Assembly (NCBI RefSeq): GCF_002355635.1
Contig: NZ_AP017558.1
Span: 496,001 to 560,000, forward strand
From: Halopenitus persicus
GTDB taxonomy: Archaea; Halobacteriota; Halobacteria; Halobacteriales; Haloferacaceae
Direction of reading: 5' to 3'
Length of the DNA stretch: 64,000 nt
The position numbers were made by a program, and so were the translations under genes. The notes beneath the pieces were generated by a model. It was not told the origin of the DNA and made no database searches. It worked only from the letters and a program-made list of their open reading frames with translations. Of the stretch, positions 40,986 through 50,345 are shown in pieces. How positions within the stretch are numbered: position 1 is the first letter of the stretch; each line of letters opens with the position of its first letter.

Positions 40986-42277
40986 CCGAGGACGGGGTCC
41001 TCACCGTTCGACCGATCGCCGAACTCTCGCCCGACGACCGGCGCGCGTTCTTCGAGCGCGACGCCGGAATCGGGGCGATCCGCGACGACGTCCGGGACAT
41101 CGTCGATCGCGTTCGAACCGAGGGCGACGTCGCCATCCGGGAGTTCGCCGAGGCCTTCGACGACGTCTCGGTCGGCAACATCGACGTCACCGACGCGGCC
41201 GAGCGAGCACACGCCGAGCTTGATGACGCCGCCGACCCCCGACTGGACGCGATCCGCGAGGCGGCCGCGAACGTCCGTGCCTTCCACGAGCGGCAGGTCC
41301 CGGAGGACTCCCGTGAGACCGTCGACGGGCGCGAGCTCGGCCGCCGCTTCCGGCCGATCGAGCGCGCGGGCGTATACGTTCCCGGCGGCACCGCGGCGTA
41401 TCCCTCGAGCGCGCTTATGGGCGTCATCCCCGCGACCGTCGCCGGCGTCGACCACGTCGCGGTGGCGACCCCGCCGGCGGACGAGATCAACCCGGTCACC
41501 CTCGCGGCCATCCACGAGGCCGGCGCGGACGCGGTCTATCAGGTCGGCGGCGCGCAGGCGATCGCCGCGCTCGCGTACGGCACCGAGACCGTGACCGGCG
41601 TCCAGACGGTGGTCGGCCCGGGCAACCGTTGGGTCACGGCCGCGAAGGCCGAGGTCCGCGGCGACGTCGAGATCGACTTCCTCGCCGGCCCGAGCGAGAT
41701 CCTCGTGCTCGCGGACGGGAGCGCGGATCCCGCGTTCGTCGCCGCGGACCTGCTCGCACAGGCCGAACACGACTCGAACGCCTCCGTGGTCGCGGTGACC
41801 GACGACGAGGCCATCGCGGAGGCGATCGTCGAGGCGATCGACTCCGGGCTCGAGGGACGCGAGCGCGCGGACACGATCCGCGACGCCCTCTCTGCTGACG
41901 CCTCCGGCGTCCTCCTCGCCCGGTCGATGTCGGAGGCAGTGCTGTTCGCCGAGGAGTACGCTCCCGAGCACCTCTCGATCCAGGCCGACGACGACGAGGC
42001 GCTGCTCGACCGGATCACGAACGTCGGATCCGCCTTCCTCGGCCCGTACTCGCCGGTGGCGGCGGGCGATTACGCCGCCGGACCGAACCACGTGCTCCCG
42101 ACCAACGGCGGCGCGAAGCGCTACGGCGGACTCTCGACGGAGACGTTCCTCCGGTCCTCGACCGTGCAGCGGCTCGACCGCGACGCGCTCGCGGACCTGT
42201 CGGACACGATCACGACGCTCGCGGAGGCCGAAGGGCTCGAGGCCCACGCCGAGAGCGTCCGAAGGCGGTTGGACTAG
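40982..42277 (+). CDS. hisD: Histidinol dehydrogenase
   Basis: 431 residues. Catalyses the last two steps of histidine synthesis, NAD-dependent oxidation of histidinol to histidine, using Zn. Conserved segments are all present: RAGVYVPGGTAAYPSSALMG, VGPGNRWVTAAK, DFLAGPSEILVLAD, QAEHDSNASVVAVT and EYAPEHLSIQ, the last holding the Glu-His catalytic pair. Its 3' end meets aglF tail to tail: the two TAG stops share one CTAG (42274-42277). It is not next to other his genes. A nine-codon upstream ORF ends on its ATG. Confidence 0.96.
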   Translation: MTEDGVLTVRPIAELSPDDRRAFFERDAGIGAIRDDVRDIVDRVRTEGDVAIREFAEAFDDVSVGNIDVTDAAERAHAELDDAADPRLDAIREAAANVRAFHERQVPEDSRETVDGRELGRRFRPIERAGVYVPGGTAAYPSSALMGVIPATVAGVDHVAVATPPADEINPVTLAAIHEAGADAVYQVGGAQAIAALAYGTETVTGVQTVVGPGNRWVTAAKAEVRGDVEIDFLAGPSEILVLADGSADPAFVAADLLAQAEHDSNASVVAVTDDEAIAEAIVEAIDSGLEGRERADTIRDALSADASGVLLARSMSEAVLFAEEYAPEHLSIQADDDEALLDRITNVGSAFLGPYSPVAAGDYAAGPNHVLPTNGGAKRYGGLSTETFLRSSTVQRLDRDALADLSDTITTLAEAEGLEAHAESVRRRLD

Positions 42278-43032
42278 GAGGCTGCCTGCCCGTCGGCTTC
42301 GTCCTCGGCTTCGTCACCGCTCTCGTTTTCGAGCCGCCGTTCGGCCTCGTCGCGGTCCTCGGGGTAGCCGACGTCGATCCGCCAGCCGTCCAGGCCGATC
42401 GCGTCGATCGTCCGGCCCGACTGGATCAGCAGGTCGATCGCGTCCGAGAGCTCGTACTCGCCGCGGTCGGAGGGCTGGGTGAGGTGGCACGCATGGAAGA
42501 TCGCGGGCGTGAACGTGTAGAAGCCGGTCATCACCAGGTTGCTCGGCGGGTCGTCCGGCTTCTCGATCACGTCCGTGATCTCGCCGTACTGGTTCGTGTC
42601 ACAGACGCCGTACCGGGAGGCCTCCTCCCAGGGGACCTCCTCGACGAGAAACGCGGCGTCCGCGCGATCCTCGCGCTGGCGACGGACCACGTCCTCGAGG
42701 TTCGCCTCGAAGACGTTGTCGCCGAGGATGAGCATGAAGTCGTCGTCGATGTGCTCCTCGACGGTGAGCAGCGCGTGCGCGAGCCCCTTCGCTTCCCGCT
42801 GGTGAGCATAAGTGATCGGGACGCCCTCGTAGGCGTCGCCGTAATGGTCGATGATGACCTCCTTTTTATACCCAACAACGACAACGAGCTCGTCGGCGCC
42901 CAACTCGATGAGCTCGTCGAAACAGTGCGTCAAAATGGGAACGCCGGCAACCTCGACCATCCCCTTCGGTTTGTCGTCCGTCAGCGGACGCAGTCGGGTC
43001 CCCTGGCCGGCCGCGAGCACGACTGCCTTCAT
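42274..43032 (-). CDS. aglF: Glucose-1-phosphate uridylyltransferase AglF-like
   Basis: 252 residues. Nucleotidyltransferase that activates sugar 1-phosphates for N-glycosylation of the S-layer in haloarchaea. It opens with MKAVVLAAGQGTRLRPLTDD and KPKGMVEV, the signature nucleotide loop, followed by LILGDNVFEANL and GEITDVIEKPDDPPSNL, as in Haloferax AglF. The acidic C-terminal tail (about 235-252) is haloarchaeal. A TATA box (minus-strand TATTTAAGC, 43055-43063) is centred about 27 nt upstream. It is divergent from aglM, whose product works on related nucleotide sugars, so the pair probably supplies the glycosylation pathway. Confidence 0.9.
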   Translation of the reverse strand: MKAVVLAAGQGTRLRPLTDDKPKGMVEVAGVPILTHCFDELIELGADELVVVVGYKKEVIIDHYGDAYEGVPITYAHQREAKGLAHALLTVEEHIDDDFMLILGDNVFEANLEDVVRRQREDRADAAFLVEEVPWEEASRYGVCDTNQYGEITDVIEKPDDPPSNLVMTGFYTFTPAIFHACHLTQPSDRGEYELSDAIDLLIQSGRTIDAIGLDGWRIDVGYPEDRDEAERRLENESGDEAEDEADGQAAS

Positions 43033-43054
43033 GGTCCGTGGATCGGTCGGTTCG

Positions 43055-43063
43055 CTTAAATAT
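43055..43063 (-). promoter_or_regulatory. TATA box of aglF
   Basis: Minus-strand ATATTTAAG, centred about 27 nt upstream of the aglF ATG at 43032, within the short aglF-aglM divergent gap. Confidence 0.7.
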
Positions 43064-43209
43064 CTTCTTCAGTCCGGCTGGTGACCCCGAACGAGGCGGC
43101 CGGACTGCAGCGTCTCGAACCGCCCGAACCGTCGGCGGACGCCGACGTGCTGCTCACGGTCGGACCCGTCGACGGAACACTCTTGACTCGCCGGCGTCCT
43201 TCGACGGGT

Positions 43210-44556
43210 ATGCACGTCACCGTCGTGGGCAGCGGCTACGTGGGCACGACCCTCGCCGCCTCGCTCGCCGACCTCGGCCACACGGTCACCGCGATCGACA
43301 TCGACGAGGAGGTCGTCGAGACCCTGAACGCCGGCGCCGCGCCGATCCACGAGCCCGGGCTCGAGGAGTTGATCGCCGAACACGCCGGCGACCGCCTCTC
43401 GGCCACGACCGACTACGCGGCGATCCCGGACTCCGACCTGACGTTCCTCGCGGTCCAGACCCCCTCGACCCCGGACGGCTCGCTCGATCCGACGGCCCTC
43501 GCTGCCGCGACCGAGATGGCCGGAGCGGCGCTTGCAGCGGACGTGGACGAACCGGTCGCGGACGGGGACGGCACGACCCCGACCGATCCGGTGCCCCATC
43601 CCGTGGTCGTTAAGAGTACGGTGACGCCGCCGGCGCTGGCCACACTTCGCGGGGCGCTCGCGGACGGCGTCGGTGGCGACGGCTCGAGCGCCGGGCCGGC
43701 GATCGCCGAGCTGGCTACGAACCCGGAGTTTCTGCGGGAGGGGACTGCAGTCTCCGACTTCCGGGATCCGGACAAGCTCGTGTTCGGAACCGACTCGGCG
43801 AGCGCACTCGACCGCCTCGAGGAGCTGTACGCACCGCTTGTGGCCGAGACCGACGTGCCGGTCGTCCGGACCGACCCGGAGACCGCGATGATGATCAAGT
43901 ACGCGAACAACGCGTTTCTGGCGGCGAAGATCTCGCTCGTCAACGACCTGGGGAACGCGTGCAAGGAGTTCGGGCTCGACGCCTACGAGGTGATGGACGC
44001 GATCGGGCTCGACGACCGCATTTCAGAACGGTTCCTCCGGTCCGGAGTGGGGTGGGGCGGAAGCTGTTTCCCCAAGGACGTCGACGCGCTCCGGGCGGCG
44101 TCCCGAACGGCGGGATACGATCCGGCCCTCCTGAACGCCGCGGTCGAGGTGAACGACCGCCAGCCCGAGCGACTGCTCGAGCTCCTGGATGCCCACGTCG
44201 ACGTCGCGAACGAGCGCGTGGCGGTCCTCGGACTCGCCTTCAAACCAGGAACGGATGACGTCCGAAACTCACGAGCGATCCCCGTGATCGAGGGGCTCCG
44301 CGAGCGCGGCGCCGACGTCGTCGGCTACGATCCGGTCGCGACCGAGACCATGCGCGAGCGATTCCCCGACCTCGAGTACGCCGCCGACGCCGCCGCGGCG
44401 CTCGCGGACGCAGCCGCGGCGATCGTGGTGACCGATTGGGACGAGTTCGCGACCCTCGACGCCGAGTTCGACGCGATGGCCGACCCAGTGGTGATCGACG
44501 GGCGGCGGATCGTCGAGCGCCGCGAGGGACTCACGTATGAGGGGCTGACGTGGTGA
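43210..44556 (+). CDS. aglM: UDP-glucose 6-dehydrogenase AglM-like
   Basis: 448 residues. Oxidises UDP-glucose to UDP-glucuronate with two NAD, supplying glucuronic acid for haloarchaeal S-layer glycans. The N-terminal Rossmann motif is [19 protein letters not shown], the substrate segment EIMHEPGL-type appears as [11 protein letters not shown], and the catalytic Cys lies in [31 protein letters not shown] is the second NAD-domain motif. The chosen ATG 43210 gives the canonical start; upstream in-frame codons are noncoding. A duplicated acidic linker (about 110-130) is longer than in bacterial homologues. Partner of the adjacent aglF. Confidence 0.92.
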   Translation: MHVTVVGSGYVGTTLAASLADLGHTVTAIDIDEEVVETLNAGAAPIHEPGLEELIAEHAGDRLSATTDYAAIPDSDLTFLAVQTPSTPDGSLDPTALAAATEMAGAALAADVDEPVADGDGTTPTDPVPHPVVVKSTVTPPALATLRGALADGVGGDGSSAGPAIAELATNPEFLREGTAVSDFRDPDKLVFGTDSASALDRLEELYAPLVAETDVPVVRTDPETAMMIKYANNAFLAAKISLVNDLGNACKEFGLDAYEVMDAIGLDDRISERFLRSGVGWGGSCFPKDVDALRAASRTAGYDPALLNAAVEVNDRQPERLLELLDAHVDVANERVAVLGLAFKPGTDDVRNSRAIPVIEGLRERGADVVGYDPVATETMRERFPDLEYAADAAAALADAAAAIVVTDWDEFATLDAEFDAMADPVVIDGRRIVERREGLTYEGLTW

Positions 44557-44644
44557 CCGGTCGGCGGAGCGGGCAGCGACCGGCCCGCGGCGGAGATGGC
44601 GATGATGGAACCGATCGCGAAACGCCTGATCGCGGTCGCCCGCG

Positions 44645-44893
44645 CTAGTCGCCGTCGATCGCCTCCCGATCCGGATCCGAGTCGGAGTTCGATCCGGACG
44701 GGTTCTCACGGGATCCGGAGAGATGGTCCCAGATCTCCGTGCAGCCGGCGCCGACGGGTACGTCGCGAAGGTGGTCCGTTTCGCCCCCGTCGTCCGTTTC
44801 GCTCCCGTGAGAGTCGTCCTCCTGCTTCCCGCGACGGTCCGTTCGGATCGTCTCATTGGCGGCGGGCTCCTCGCCCGCATCCGAATCGTTCAT
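44645..44893 (-). CDS. Small acidic protein with CTEIWDHLS motif (82 aa)
   Basis: Starts MNDSDAGEEPAANETIRT and has a Gly/Ser/Asp-rich middle before DVPVGAGCTEIWDHLSGSR, then an acidic end. The GCTEIWxHLS segment is recurrent in short haloarchaeal proteins of unknown function that I recall only as a pattern, not a named family. No structure or partner is evident. The longer in-frame start (45007) would add a non-acidic, unlikely sequence. It lies downstream of aglM on the opposite strand. Confidence 0.6.
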   Translation of the reverse strand: MNDSDAGEEPAANETIRTDRRGKQEDDSHGSETDDGGETDHLRDVPVGAGCTEIWDHLSGSRENPSGSNSDSDPDREAIDGD

Positions 44894-45567
44894 CGATCGC
44901 CAGTCGGGGCTCCGGAGCGTTAACTGTTGGCACGGTCCGGTGATCACCGCAGCTGTATTATCAACGCCCAACGAACGACGACGATCGGCGTCACGTAACC
45001 GTACCACGACACGGTGAGTACGGATCGGAACACTCCGTGGGATCGCGGATGAAGCCGGTGCACAAGACGTCGATGCCGTCTGGGACTGGATCGATGGAAA
45101 CGCGTGGGTAATGAGGAGCGATCAGAGCCCTCCTTCCATGGTTCGTTTCAAGCGAAACGACACGAACCGGCCGCTTTCGAGACCTACGACAGCTCTTGCA
45201 GTACTGTTGGTATTCTCAGTCACCGCCACTCACTACAGTCAATGGTATCATACGGACGTATACAGATTATCCAACCTTTCAATATTATGTCTACTAATTG
45301 TCTATTATGTTATGGGATGGATTCCAGCGATACCGTGGTGCTATACTGACTACAGATGTGTATAAATATCACTGGCATAGGATTTCAACAGATCCGATAC
45401 TTGTTTCACCCTCTGTATTTCGTGTCCCCCTTGTCACAAGTTGCGGGAGAGTCAAGACCGGCCACGATCCGTGTATTTCCCATATGCAGCACGAGCCCAA
45501 AACAGCTGGTTGCAGACGAAACGGTCGCTCAGAGCTGCTACCGAACGTAAAGGATTGCAGATGTTCG
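44894..45567. other. AT-rich, gene-poor island downstream of secY
   Basis: About 670 bp with base composition clearly lower in GC than everything around it, especially 45130-45560. Several ORFs overlap and none has family features. The best candidate is 45111-45365 on the plus strand, which codes for two hydrophobic helices, but its upstream sequence reads on in frame for 30 codons without a start (from a stop at 45015), suggesting a truncated gene. I read the island as decayed foreign DNA inserted after the ribosomal operon. Confidence 0.5.
45111..45365 (+). CDS. Possible truncated small membrane protein (84 aa)
   Basis: Two predicted hydrophobic segments (about 32-46 and 55-73), with TALAVLLVFSVTATHYSQ and LLIVYYVMGWIPAIP. 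In-frame coding-like sequence continues upstream to 45018 with no good start (DEAGAQDVDAVWDWIDGN), which argues for a gene that has lost its 5' end. No domain recognised. It could equally be chance in an AT-rich tract. Confidence 0.3.
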   Translation: MRSDQSPPSMVRFKRNDTNRPLSRPTTALAVLLVFSVTATHYSQWYHTDVYRLSNLSILCLLIVYYVMGWIPAIPWCYTDYRCV

Positions 45568-47037
45568 TTACTCGGAGCCGAACATCTGGCGCATCATCGG
45601 ATGCATCTCCATCAGCTGCTCCTCGGCGATCTCCTCGTAGAGCTTGTAGGTGATCGAGACCGCAAGCAGCAGTCCGGTTCCGGAGACGCCGCCGACGGTG
45701 CCGAGCATGTTCGCCATCACGGCCAGCAGCCCGACGAGCGCGCCGCCGATGACGGTGACCTGCGGGATGTACCGCTCCATCACCTTCTCGACGACCTGCG
45801 GGTTGCGACGGAACCCGGGGATCTGCATCCCGGAGTTCTGGATCTGCTGGGCGGTCGCCTCCGGGCCCATCCCGGTGGTCTCCACCCAGAAGATGGCGAA
45901 GATCGCCCCGCCGACGATCATGAACGTCAAGTCGATCGCGATCCGGATCGCGATCATCCACGGCTCCGCGGCGGTCTCGCCGAGGAACCACATCCACTGT
46001 TGGGGCTGTTGGATCGGGTTGACGTAGTAGAAGAACCCGGAAACGGGCTGGCCCTGATCGCCGTAGACGCCGAGCCAGGCGGGCATCCCCTGCCACGTCC
46101 GGTTGAGGATCTGCCCGAGGAACTGGACGTTCGCCTGCAGCGCGCGAACGAGGATCATCGGGAGGACGGACGCGTAAATGAGCTTCACCGGGAAGCGTCC
46201 CCGAGCCCCCTTCACACGGGCGTGTGAGAGGGGGATCTCGACGCGGACCGACTCCGCGTACACGACCACGACGAAGATGAACACCGTGGTGAACAGCGCG
46301 AGGAGGTTCCCGGGCTCGAAGAGGAGACTCTGGAGTCCGTCGGCCGTGAAGACCGACCCGATCGTCAGATCTCCGAAGAGGATCCCGTACCAGCCGGCGA
46401 AGAAGCCGACCTGCCCCAGCGCCGACCAGCTGAAGAACCCGCCGACGATCTGCTGGCTGACCGCGGCGATGATGAACAGCCCGACGCCGGACCCGACGCC
46501 CCACTTGCTGACGATTTCGTCCATGAACAGGATGAGCACGCCGCCGACGAACACCTGCGCGAAGATGATCAGCTGTACGGCGAAGGTGCTGATCCCGAGC
46601 GCGTTCGCGACCGTCGTATCGACCGGCAGGAAGTTCCCCGTAAAGACCATCGGCGCGGCCGTCAGGGCCGTGACGATGAACACGAGCAGCTTCTGGAGGC
46701 CCTGATAGAGGACCTGGTCGCGGGGGTCGTTCGTGTCGAGGCCGAGCAGGTTCGCGCCGCCAAGCAGCTGCAAGACGATCGACGCCGTGACGATCGGCCC
46801 GATGCCGACCTGCAGCAGCGACCCGTGTTCGCCGGCCAGTATCGACCGGAACTGGCCGAAGAAGTCGCTGCTCTGCCCGGCGGCCAACCCGAACGGGTTG
46901 ATGTTGGTGAGGAAGAAGTACACCATCAGGATCGCGGCCGTCCACGCCAGCTTCCGCTTGAACGGGACGTGGCCCTCCGGACGCCGGACCGTCGGCATCC
47001 GCGTGAGCACTGGTTCGGCGGCGTCCTTCCAGCTCAT
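45568..47037 (-). CDS. secY: Preprotein translocase subunit SecY
   Basis: 489 residues with ten predicted transmembrane helices. Forms the protein-conducting channel of the SecYEG/Sec61 translocon. Recognisable segments include FKRKLAWTAAILMVYFFLTN near the start, SILAGEHGSLLQVGIGPIVT, and the C-terminal AEEQLMEMHPMMRQMFG. Its place as last gene of the ribosomal operon is the classic archaeal arrangement. It starts 2 bp after the rpl15 stop. Membrane protein; partners SecE and SecG are elsewhere. Confidence 0.97.
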   Translation of the reverse strand: MSWKDAAEPVLTRMPTVRRPEGHVPFKRKLAWTAAILMVYFFLTNINPFGLAAGQSSDFFGQFRSILAGEHGSLLQVGIGPIVTASIVLQLLGGANLLGLDTNDPRDQVLYQGLQKLLVFIVTALTAAPMVFTGNFLPVDTTVANALGISTFAVQLIIFAQVFVGGVLILFMDEIVSKWGVGSGVGLFIIAAVSQQIVGGFFSWSALGQVGFFAGWYGILFGDLTIGSVFTADGLQSLLFEPGNLLALFTTVFIFVVVVYAESVRVEIPLSHARVKGARGRFPVKLIYASVLPMILVRALQANVQFLGQILNRTWQGMPAWLGVYGDQGQPVSGFFYYVNPIQQPQQWMWFLGETAAEPWMIAIRIAIDLTFMIVGGAIFAIFWVETTGMGPEATAQQIQNSGMQIPGFRRNPQVVEKVMERYIPQVTVIGGALVGLLAVMANMLGTVGGVSGTGLLLAVSITYKLYEEIAEEQLMEMHPMMRQMFGSE

Positions 47038-47039
47038 GG

Positions 47040-47531
47040 TTACGCGTCGTCGTCCTCGGCGTCTGATGTGTCTTCTGGTTCGGCTTCCGCGGCGCGCTCG
47101 GAGAGGACGGCCTCGCCGCCCGCCTCCTCGATCAGCTCACGCGCGCCGGCGGTGAAGGCGTCGGCCGTCACGCGGAGCTGCCCGCGGACCTGGCCGCCGC
47201 CGAGCACCTTGACGACGTCCGCCTCGTGGCCGTCCTCGGCGACGTCACGGGCGTCGATGACGACCGCGTCGCCGTCCTCCTCGGCGAGGCCGTCCGCGAC
47301 GTACAGCGCCGCGTCCTCGTCGAGCTTCTGAACGGTCACCTCTCGAACGTCGTCCTGTGCGCCGTCGGGACGCTTGAAGCCGTACTTCCCGAGCGGTTCG
47401 TAGTTGTGATACTCGTGTTTCGACCGCCCGGCAGCGCCGCGGCCGCCACGGTGACCGGCGCCACGCCGGTTCTTGTGGGTGCCGCCGCCGTGGGTTCGGG
47501 ACCCGCGCTGTCGGTTCTTCTTGTCCGTCAT
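47040..47531 (-). CDS. rpl15: Large-subunit ribosomal protein uL15 (L15)
   Basis: 163 residues. Large-subunit protein near the central protuberance. It opens MTDKKNRQRGSRTHGGGTHK with the Gly/Arg/His-rich loop GGRGAAGRSKHEYHNYEPLG typical of archaeal L15. A C-terminal acidic tail (SERAAEAEPEDTSDAEDDDA) is a haloarchaeal feature. ATG 47531 overlaps the rpl30 stop by 4 bp. An in-frame longer ORF upstream is only a shadow over rpl30. Confidence 0.95.
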   Translation of the reverse strand: MTDKKNRQRGSRTHGGGTHKNRRGAGHRGGRGAAGRSKHEYHNYEPLGKYGFKRPDGAQDDVREVTVQKLDEDAALYVADGLAEEDGDAVVIDARDVAEDGHEADVVKVLGGGQVRGQLRVTADAFTAGARELIEEAGGEAVLSERAAEAEPEDTSDAEDDDA

Positions 47532-47992
47532 CGCATCGCCTCCAGCAGCGAATCGATCTCCTCGGTCGAGTGTCGGCCGAGCTCGCCGCCCTCGACCACC
47601 GGATGCTTCACGCCGTCGTGGCCGCCCCGCGGCGGGTGGAGCCGGACGGCCGGCGAGAGACCCTGATCGCGCAGCGTCGTCTCCTCGGCGACGAGCGCGT
47701 CGGCGAGCGACGCGACGTCGTCGTAGTCGGTGTGCTCGGCGACCCACTCGTCGTCGACGTCCGCCGATCCCTCGAGGGGCTCGCCGCGACGCTCGAGCGT
47801 CGTCGTGACCGCCTCGTGGCTCGGTTCGCCGAACGCGACGAAGTCGTTGACCTTGGTGATCATCCCGCGGTACGTGTCGGTCTCCGGGACGAACGTGGCG
47901 TGGTTGACGCGACCGATGTTGAGCATCTCGAGGGTGTCCTTCACCTCGTAGTTCATGTTCACGTCGCCACGCAGTTGCACGATCGCCTGCAT
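47528..47992 (-). CDS. rpl30: Large-subunit ribosomal protein uL30 (L30)
   Basis: 154 residues, the longer archaeal/eukaryal form (bacterial L30 is about 60). Starts [20 protein letters not shown], followed by LNIGRVNHATFVPETDTYRG and a C-terminal domain with LHPPRGGHDGVKHPVVEGGE. A GTG codon precedes the ATG; the GTGATG run overlaps the rps5 stop, and I chose the ATG. Binds 23S rRNA. Confidence 0.95.
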   Translation of the reverse strand: MQAIVQLRGDVNMNYEVKDTLEMLNIGRVNHATFVPETDTYRGMITKVNDFVAFGEPSHEAVTTTLERRGEPLEGSADVDDEWVAEHTDYDDVASLADALVAEETTLRDQGLSPAVRLHPPRGGHDGVKHPVVEGGELGRHSTEEIDSLLEAMR

Positions 47993-48639
47993 CACTCGCT
48001 CACCTCGTCGTAGTGGACCTCGCGTGCGTGCTGGGGGGTTCGCGACTGCGCCGCGTTCTCCAGCGCGTTGAACGTCGCCTTCGCGAGGTTGACCGTCGTT
48101 CGCGTGTTGCCGTTCGAGCTCGTCCAGGCGTCCTGCACGCCGGCCAGCTCGAGGATGTGTCGAACCGTCGGGGCGGCGGCGAGGCCGAGCCCCTGCGGAG
48201 CGGGCTTGATCTCGACGGTGACCGAGCCGGCCTTCCCCTCAGCACGCCGCGTCAGGGAGTTCGTGCCGCCTGGCTGGTCCTCCCACGACCCCGAGCCGCG
48301 GTCGACCTTGATCACGTTCAGCTTCGCGACCTCGATCGCCTTCTGGATCGCGCCGCCGACCTGCTCGTCGCGGGCCTGCGCGTACCCGAGATAGCCGTCG
48401 CGGTTCCCCACGACGACGACGCACCGGAACTTCACCCGGCGCCCCGAGTCGGTCATCCGCTGTACCATGTTGATGTCGAGGACCTCGTCCTCCAGCCCCG
48501 GCAGGAGCTGGTCGACGAGTTCGGGTTCCTTGAGCGGGAGCCCGGACTGCAGCGCCTGCTCCATCGAGGAGACCTCGCCCTCCTGTACCTTGCGGCCGAG
48601 CCGCGTTCGCGGTTCCCAGCCGTCGTTGTTTCTACTCAT
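47992..48639 (-). CDS. rps5: Small-subunit ribosomal protein uS5 (S5)
   Basis: 215 residues. Decoding-fidelity protein of the 30S subunit, with the double-stranded RNA-binding-like N-terminal fold ([20 protein letters not shown]) and the C-terminal [20 protein letters not shown]. The family's conserved GVGxG-like loop appears in [16 protein letters not shown]. It overlaps rpl18 by 8 bp upstream and shares a base with the next start, so co-translation is strong. Confidence 0.96.
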   Translation of the reverse strand: MSRNNDGWEPRTRLGRKVQEGEVSSMEQALQSGLPLKEPELVDQLLPGLEDEVLDINMVQRMTDSGRRVKFRCVVVVGNRDGYLGYAQARDEQVGGAIQKAIEVAKLNVIKVDRGSGSWEDQPGGTNSLTRRAEGKAGSVTVEIKPAPQGLGLAAAPTVRHILELAGVQDAWTSSNGNTRTTVNLAKATFNALENAAQSRTPQHAREVHYDEVSE

Positions 48640-49189
48640 AGTCCTCCTGGATCGTGGCGAGCACGTCGTCGAAGTGCTCGGGTAGTTCGGTCGCGTCGAA
48701 GTCCCCGCTGTAGAGCGGCTCGTCGAGCTGCTCGGCGTACTCGGCGATGTGCTCGCCGCGATTGCGCGACCAGTCGGCCAACACGCTCTCGCTGTGGGGG
48801 ATCTCCAGCCCCGCGTCGATCGCTCCTTCCTGTACTGCGAACACCTTGTTGCCGGGCGTCGCCGTGTTGAGACCGATGTCGAGGACGGCTTCCTCGAAGC
48901 CGTCCGCAACGGCGCGGCCGCCGAGGAGGTACCCCGTGAGGTACGCGCTGGGAAGGTTCCCCGTCGGAGCCTCCCAGCCGTACGCATCGAGGTCCTCGCT
49001 CGAGGACGCGACGTGGGTCTCATCGCCGTTCGGTCCGGGGGTAACCAGCTGCGCCCTGACGTGAGCGTTGCTCACCCGGGCGACCAGGCGAGGCTTGCCC
49101 GATTTCAGCAGGCGCAACCTCTGGTGGTAATCCGTCCGAACCTCGCGACGACGGCGCATCGGCACCGTGTATCGTGGTCCTGTTGCCAT
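48632..49189 (-). CDS. rpl18: Large-subunit ribosomal protein uL18 (L18)
   Basis: 185 residues. Binds 5S rRNA and seats it in the 50S subunit. The N-terminal [20 protein letters not shown] and [12 protein letters not shown] match archaeal L18, followed by [13 protein letters not shown] and the C-terminal helix [18 protein letters not shown] 49189 abuts the rpl19e stop by one base. Confidence 0.95.
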   Translation of the reverse strand: MATGPRYTVPMRRRREVRTDYHQRLRLLKSGKPRLVARVSNAHVRAQLVTPGPNGDETHVASSSEDLDAYGWEAPTGNLPSAYLTGYLLGGRAVADGFEEAVLDIGLNTATPGNKVFAVQEGAIDAGLEIPHSESVLADWSRNRGEHIAEYAEQLDEPLYSGDFDATELPEHFDDVLATIQEDYE

Positions 49190-49650
49190 CAGTCGCTCAC
49201 CTCGTATCCGTACTGCGTTTCGATGTACGCCTCGAGCCGAGCGACGTCATCGAAGTCGCCGCCGCTGGCCTTGTTATACAGCGTCCGATACTCCGAGGGG
49301 TCGAGGACCTCCTCCTCGTCTCGAAGCTCCTTGAGGCGCGCGCGCTGTGCGCGGATGCGCGCCATCCAGTCCTCCTTGTCGCTCTTGCGAGCGCCGGATT
49401 TCCCCTTCCGGGAGCCGGCGCCGGTGCGGTGGCCGTACGAGCGCTTCGCGTCGCGCTCACGGGCTCGACCGCGGGAGTTGGACGTGGCGTCCGTGGCGCG
49501 GATCGTGCCCTGGTCGATCAGGTCACGAACGTCCTCGCGCGTGATCGCGTCGGCGATCTCCTCCTGTGCCTCGGGGTCGAACCAGACGCGGCCCTTGCCG
49601 ACGTCGAGTTCGTCGGCCGCGAGCCGCTTCTGTGCGCTCAGGTCCGTCAT
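49189..49650 (-). CDS. rpl19e: Large-subunit ribosomal protein eL19 (L19e)
   Basis: 153 residues. Archaeal/eukaryal-specific L19e, with [20 protein letters not shown] and [20 protein letters not shown] at the start, then the basic [18 protein letters not shown] region and a long helix. Sits at the 30S-50S interface via its C-terminal helix. It overlaps the rpl32e stop by 4 bp. Confidence 0.95.
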   Translation of the reverse strand: MTDLSAQKRLAADELDVGKGRVWFDPEAQEEIADAITREDVRDLIDQGTIRATDATSNSRGRARERDAKRSYGHRTGAGSRKGKSGARKSDKEDWMARIRAQRARLKELRDEEEVLDPSEYRTLYNKASGGDFDDVARLEAYIETQYGYEVSD

Positions 49651-50345
49651 TCTTCGACCTCCACTTCGACGTAGGTCGGGTTGAGCACGCGGATCTCCTC
49701 CTGCTCGGCGACCTCCTCGATCCGCTCACGCTTGCGCGCGCCGACCGAGCCGGCGATGCGGACCGCCTGGGTGTCGCCGTCCACGCCCTCGAGGTCGTCC
49801 GTGTTGTGCACGCGGACCTCCTCGAAGCCGCTCGGGTGCAGGCCACGGGCCGCGGTCGGCGAGCGGAAGCCCGCCTCGACGGTGTCGCCCTTGCCTTTGA
49901 TTCCGCGGCGCTGTTTCGAGAGGTTGCCGCGGGGTTTCCGCCAGGAGGTGGGAACGCGCTTCTTCTTGTGGTAGTCCTGCCGGTTGAACTGCGGCTTGCC
50001 CTCGCGGTGTTTCTGTGCCAGCGAGCGCGCCGTCTCGTCGTCGAGATCCGGCGTCTTGTCGGCGTGACCCCGGGGGCGCAGTTCGGTTTCGACGTCCTCG
50101 TCGGCCTCCGCAGCCGAGTCCTCGTCCGTCTCCTCCGCTATTTCGGCTTCCGTTTCCGAGTCAACCTCGAGCCCGCCGACGTCGGCTTTGATACGCGCGG
50201 CGAGCGCGTTGCCGACGCCGTCGACCTCGGCCAGCTCGGACTGGGAAGCGGCCTTCACGTCCTCGACGGTCTCGTAGCCGGCCGCGCGAAGCGCGTCCGC
50301 CTTCGAGGGACCGACGCCGCTGATGTCCTCGAGTTCGTCTACCAT
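49647..50345 (-). CDS. rpl32e: Large-subunit ribosomal protein eL32 (L32e) with N-terminal HhH extension
   Basis: 232 residues, longer than eukaryal L32e. The N-terminal part (about 1-60) is a helix-hairpin-helix unit ([20 protein letters not shown] and [18 protein letters not shown]), then an acidic linker (about 65-95), then the L32e body ([19 protein letters not shown] and [19 protein letters not shown]). The HhH extension is typical in haloarchaeal L32e and may contact rRNA. It abuts rpl6. Confidence 0.95.
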   Translation of the reverse strand: MVDELEDISGVGPSKADALRAAGYETVEDVKAASQSELAEVDGVGNALAARIKADVGGLEVDSETEAEIAEETDEDSAAEADEDVETELRPRGHADKTPDLDDETARSLAQKHREGKPQFNRQDYHKKKRVPTSWRKPRGNLSKQRRGIKGKGDTVEAGFRSPTAARGLHPSGFEEVRVHNTDDLEGVDGDTQAVRIAGSVGARKRERIEEVAEQEEIRVLNPTYVEVEVEE

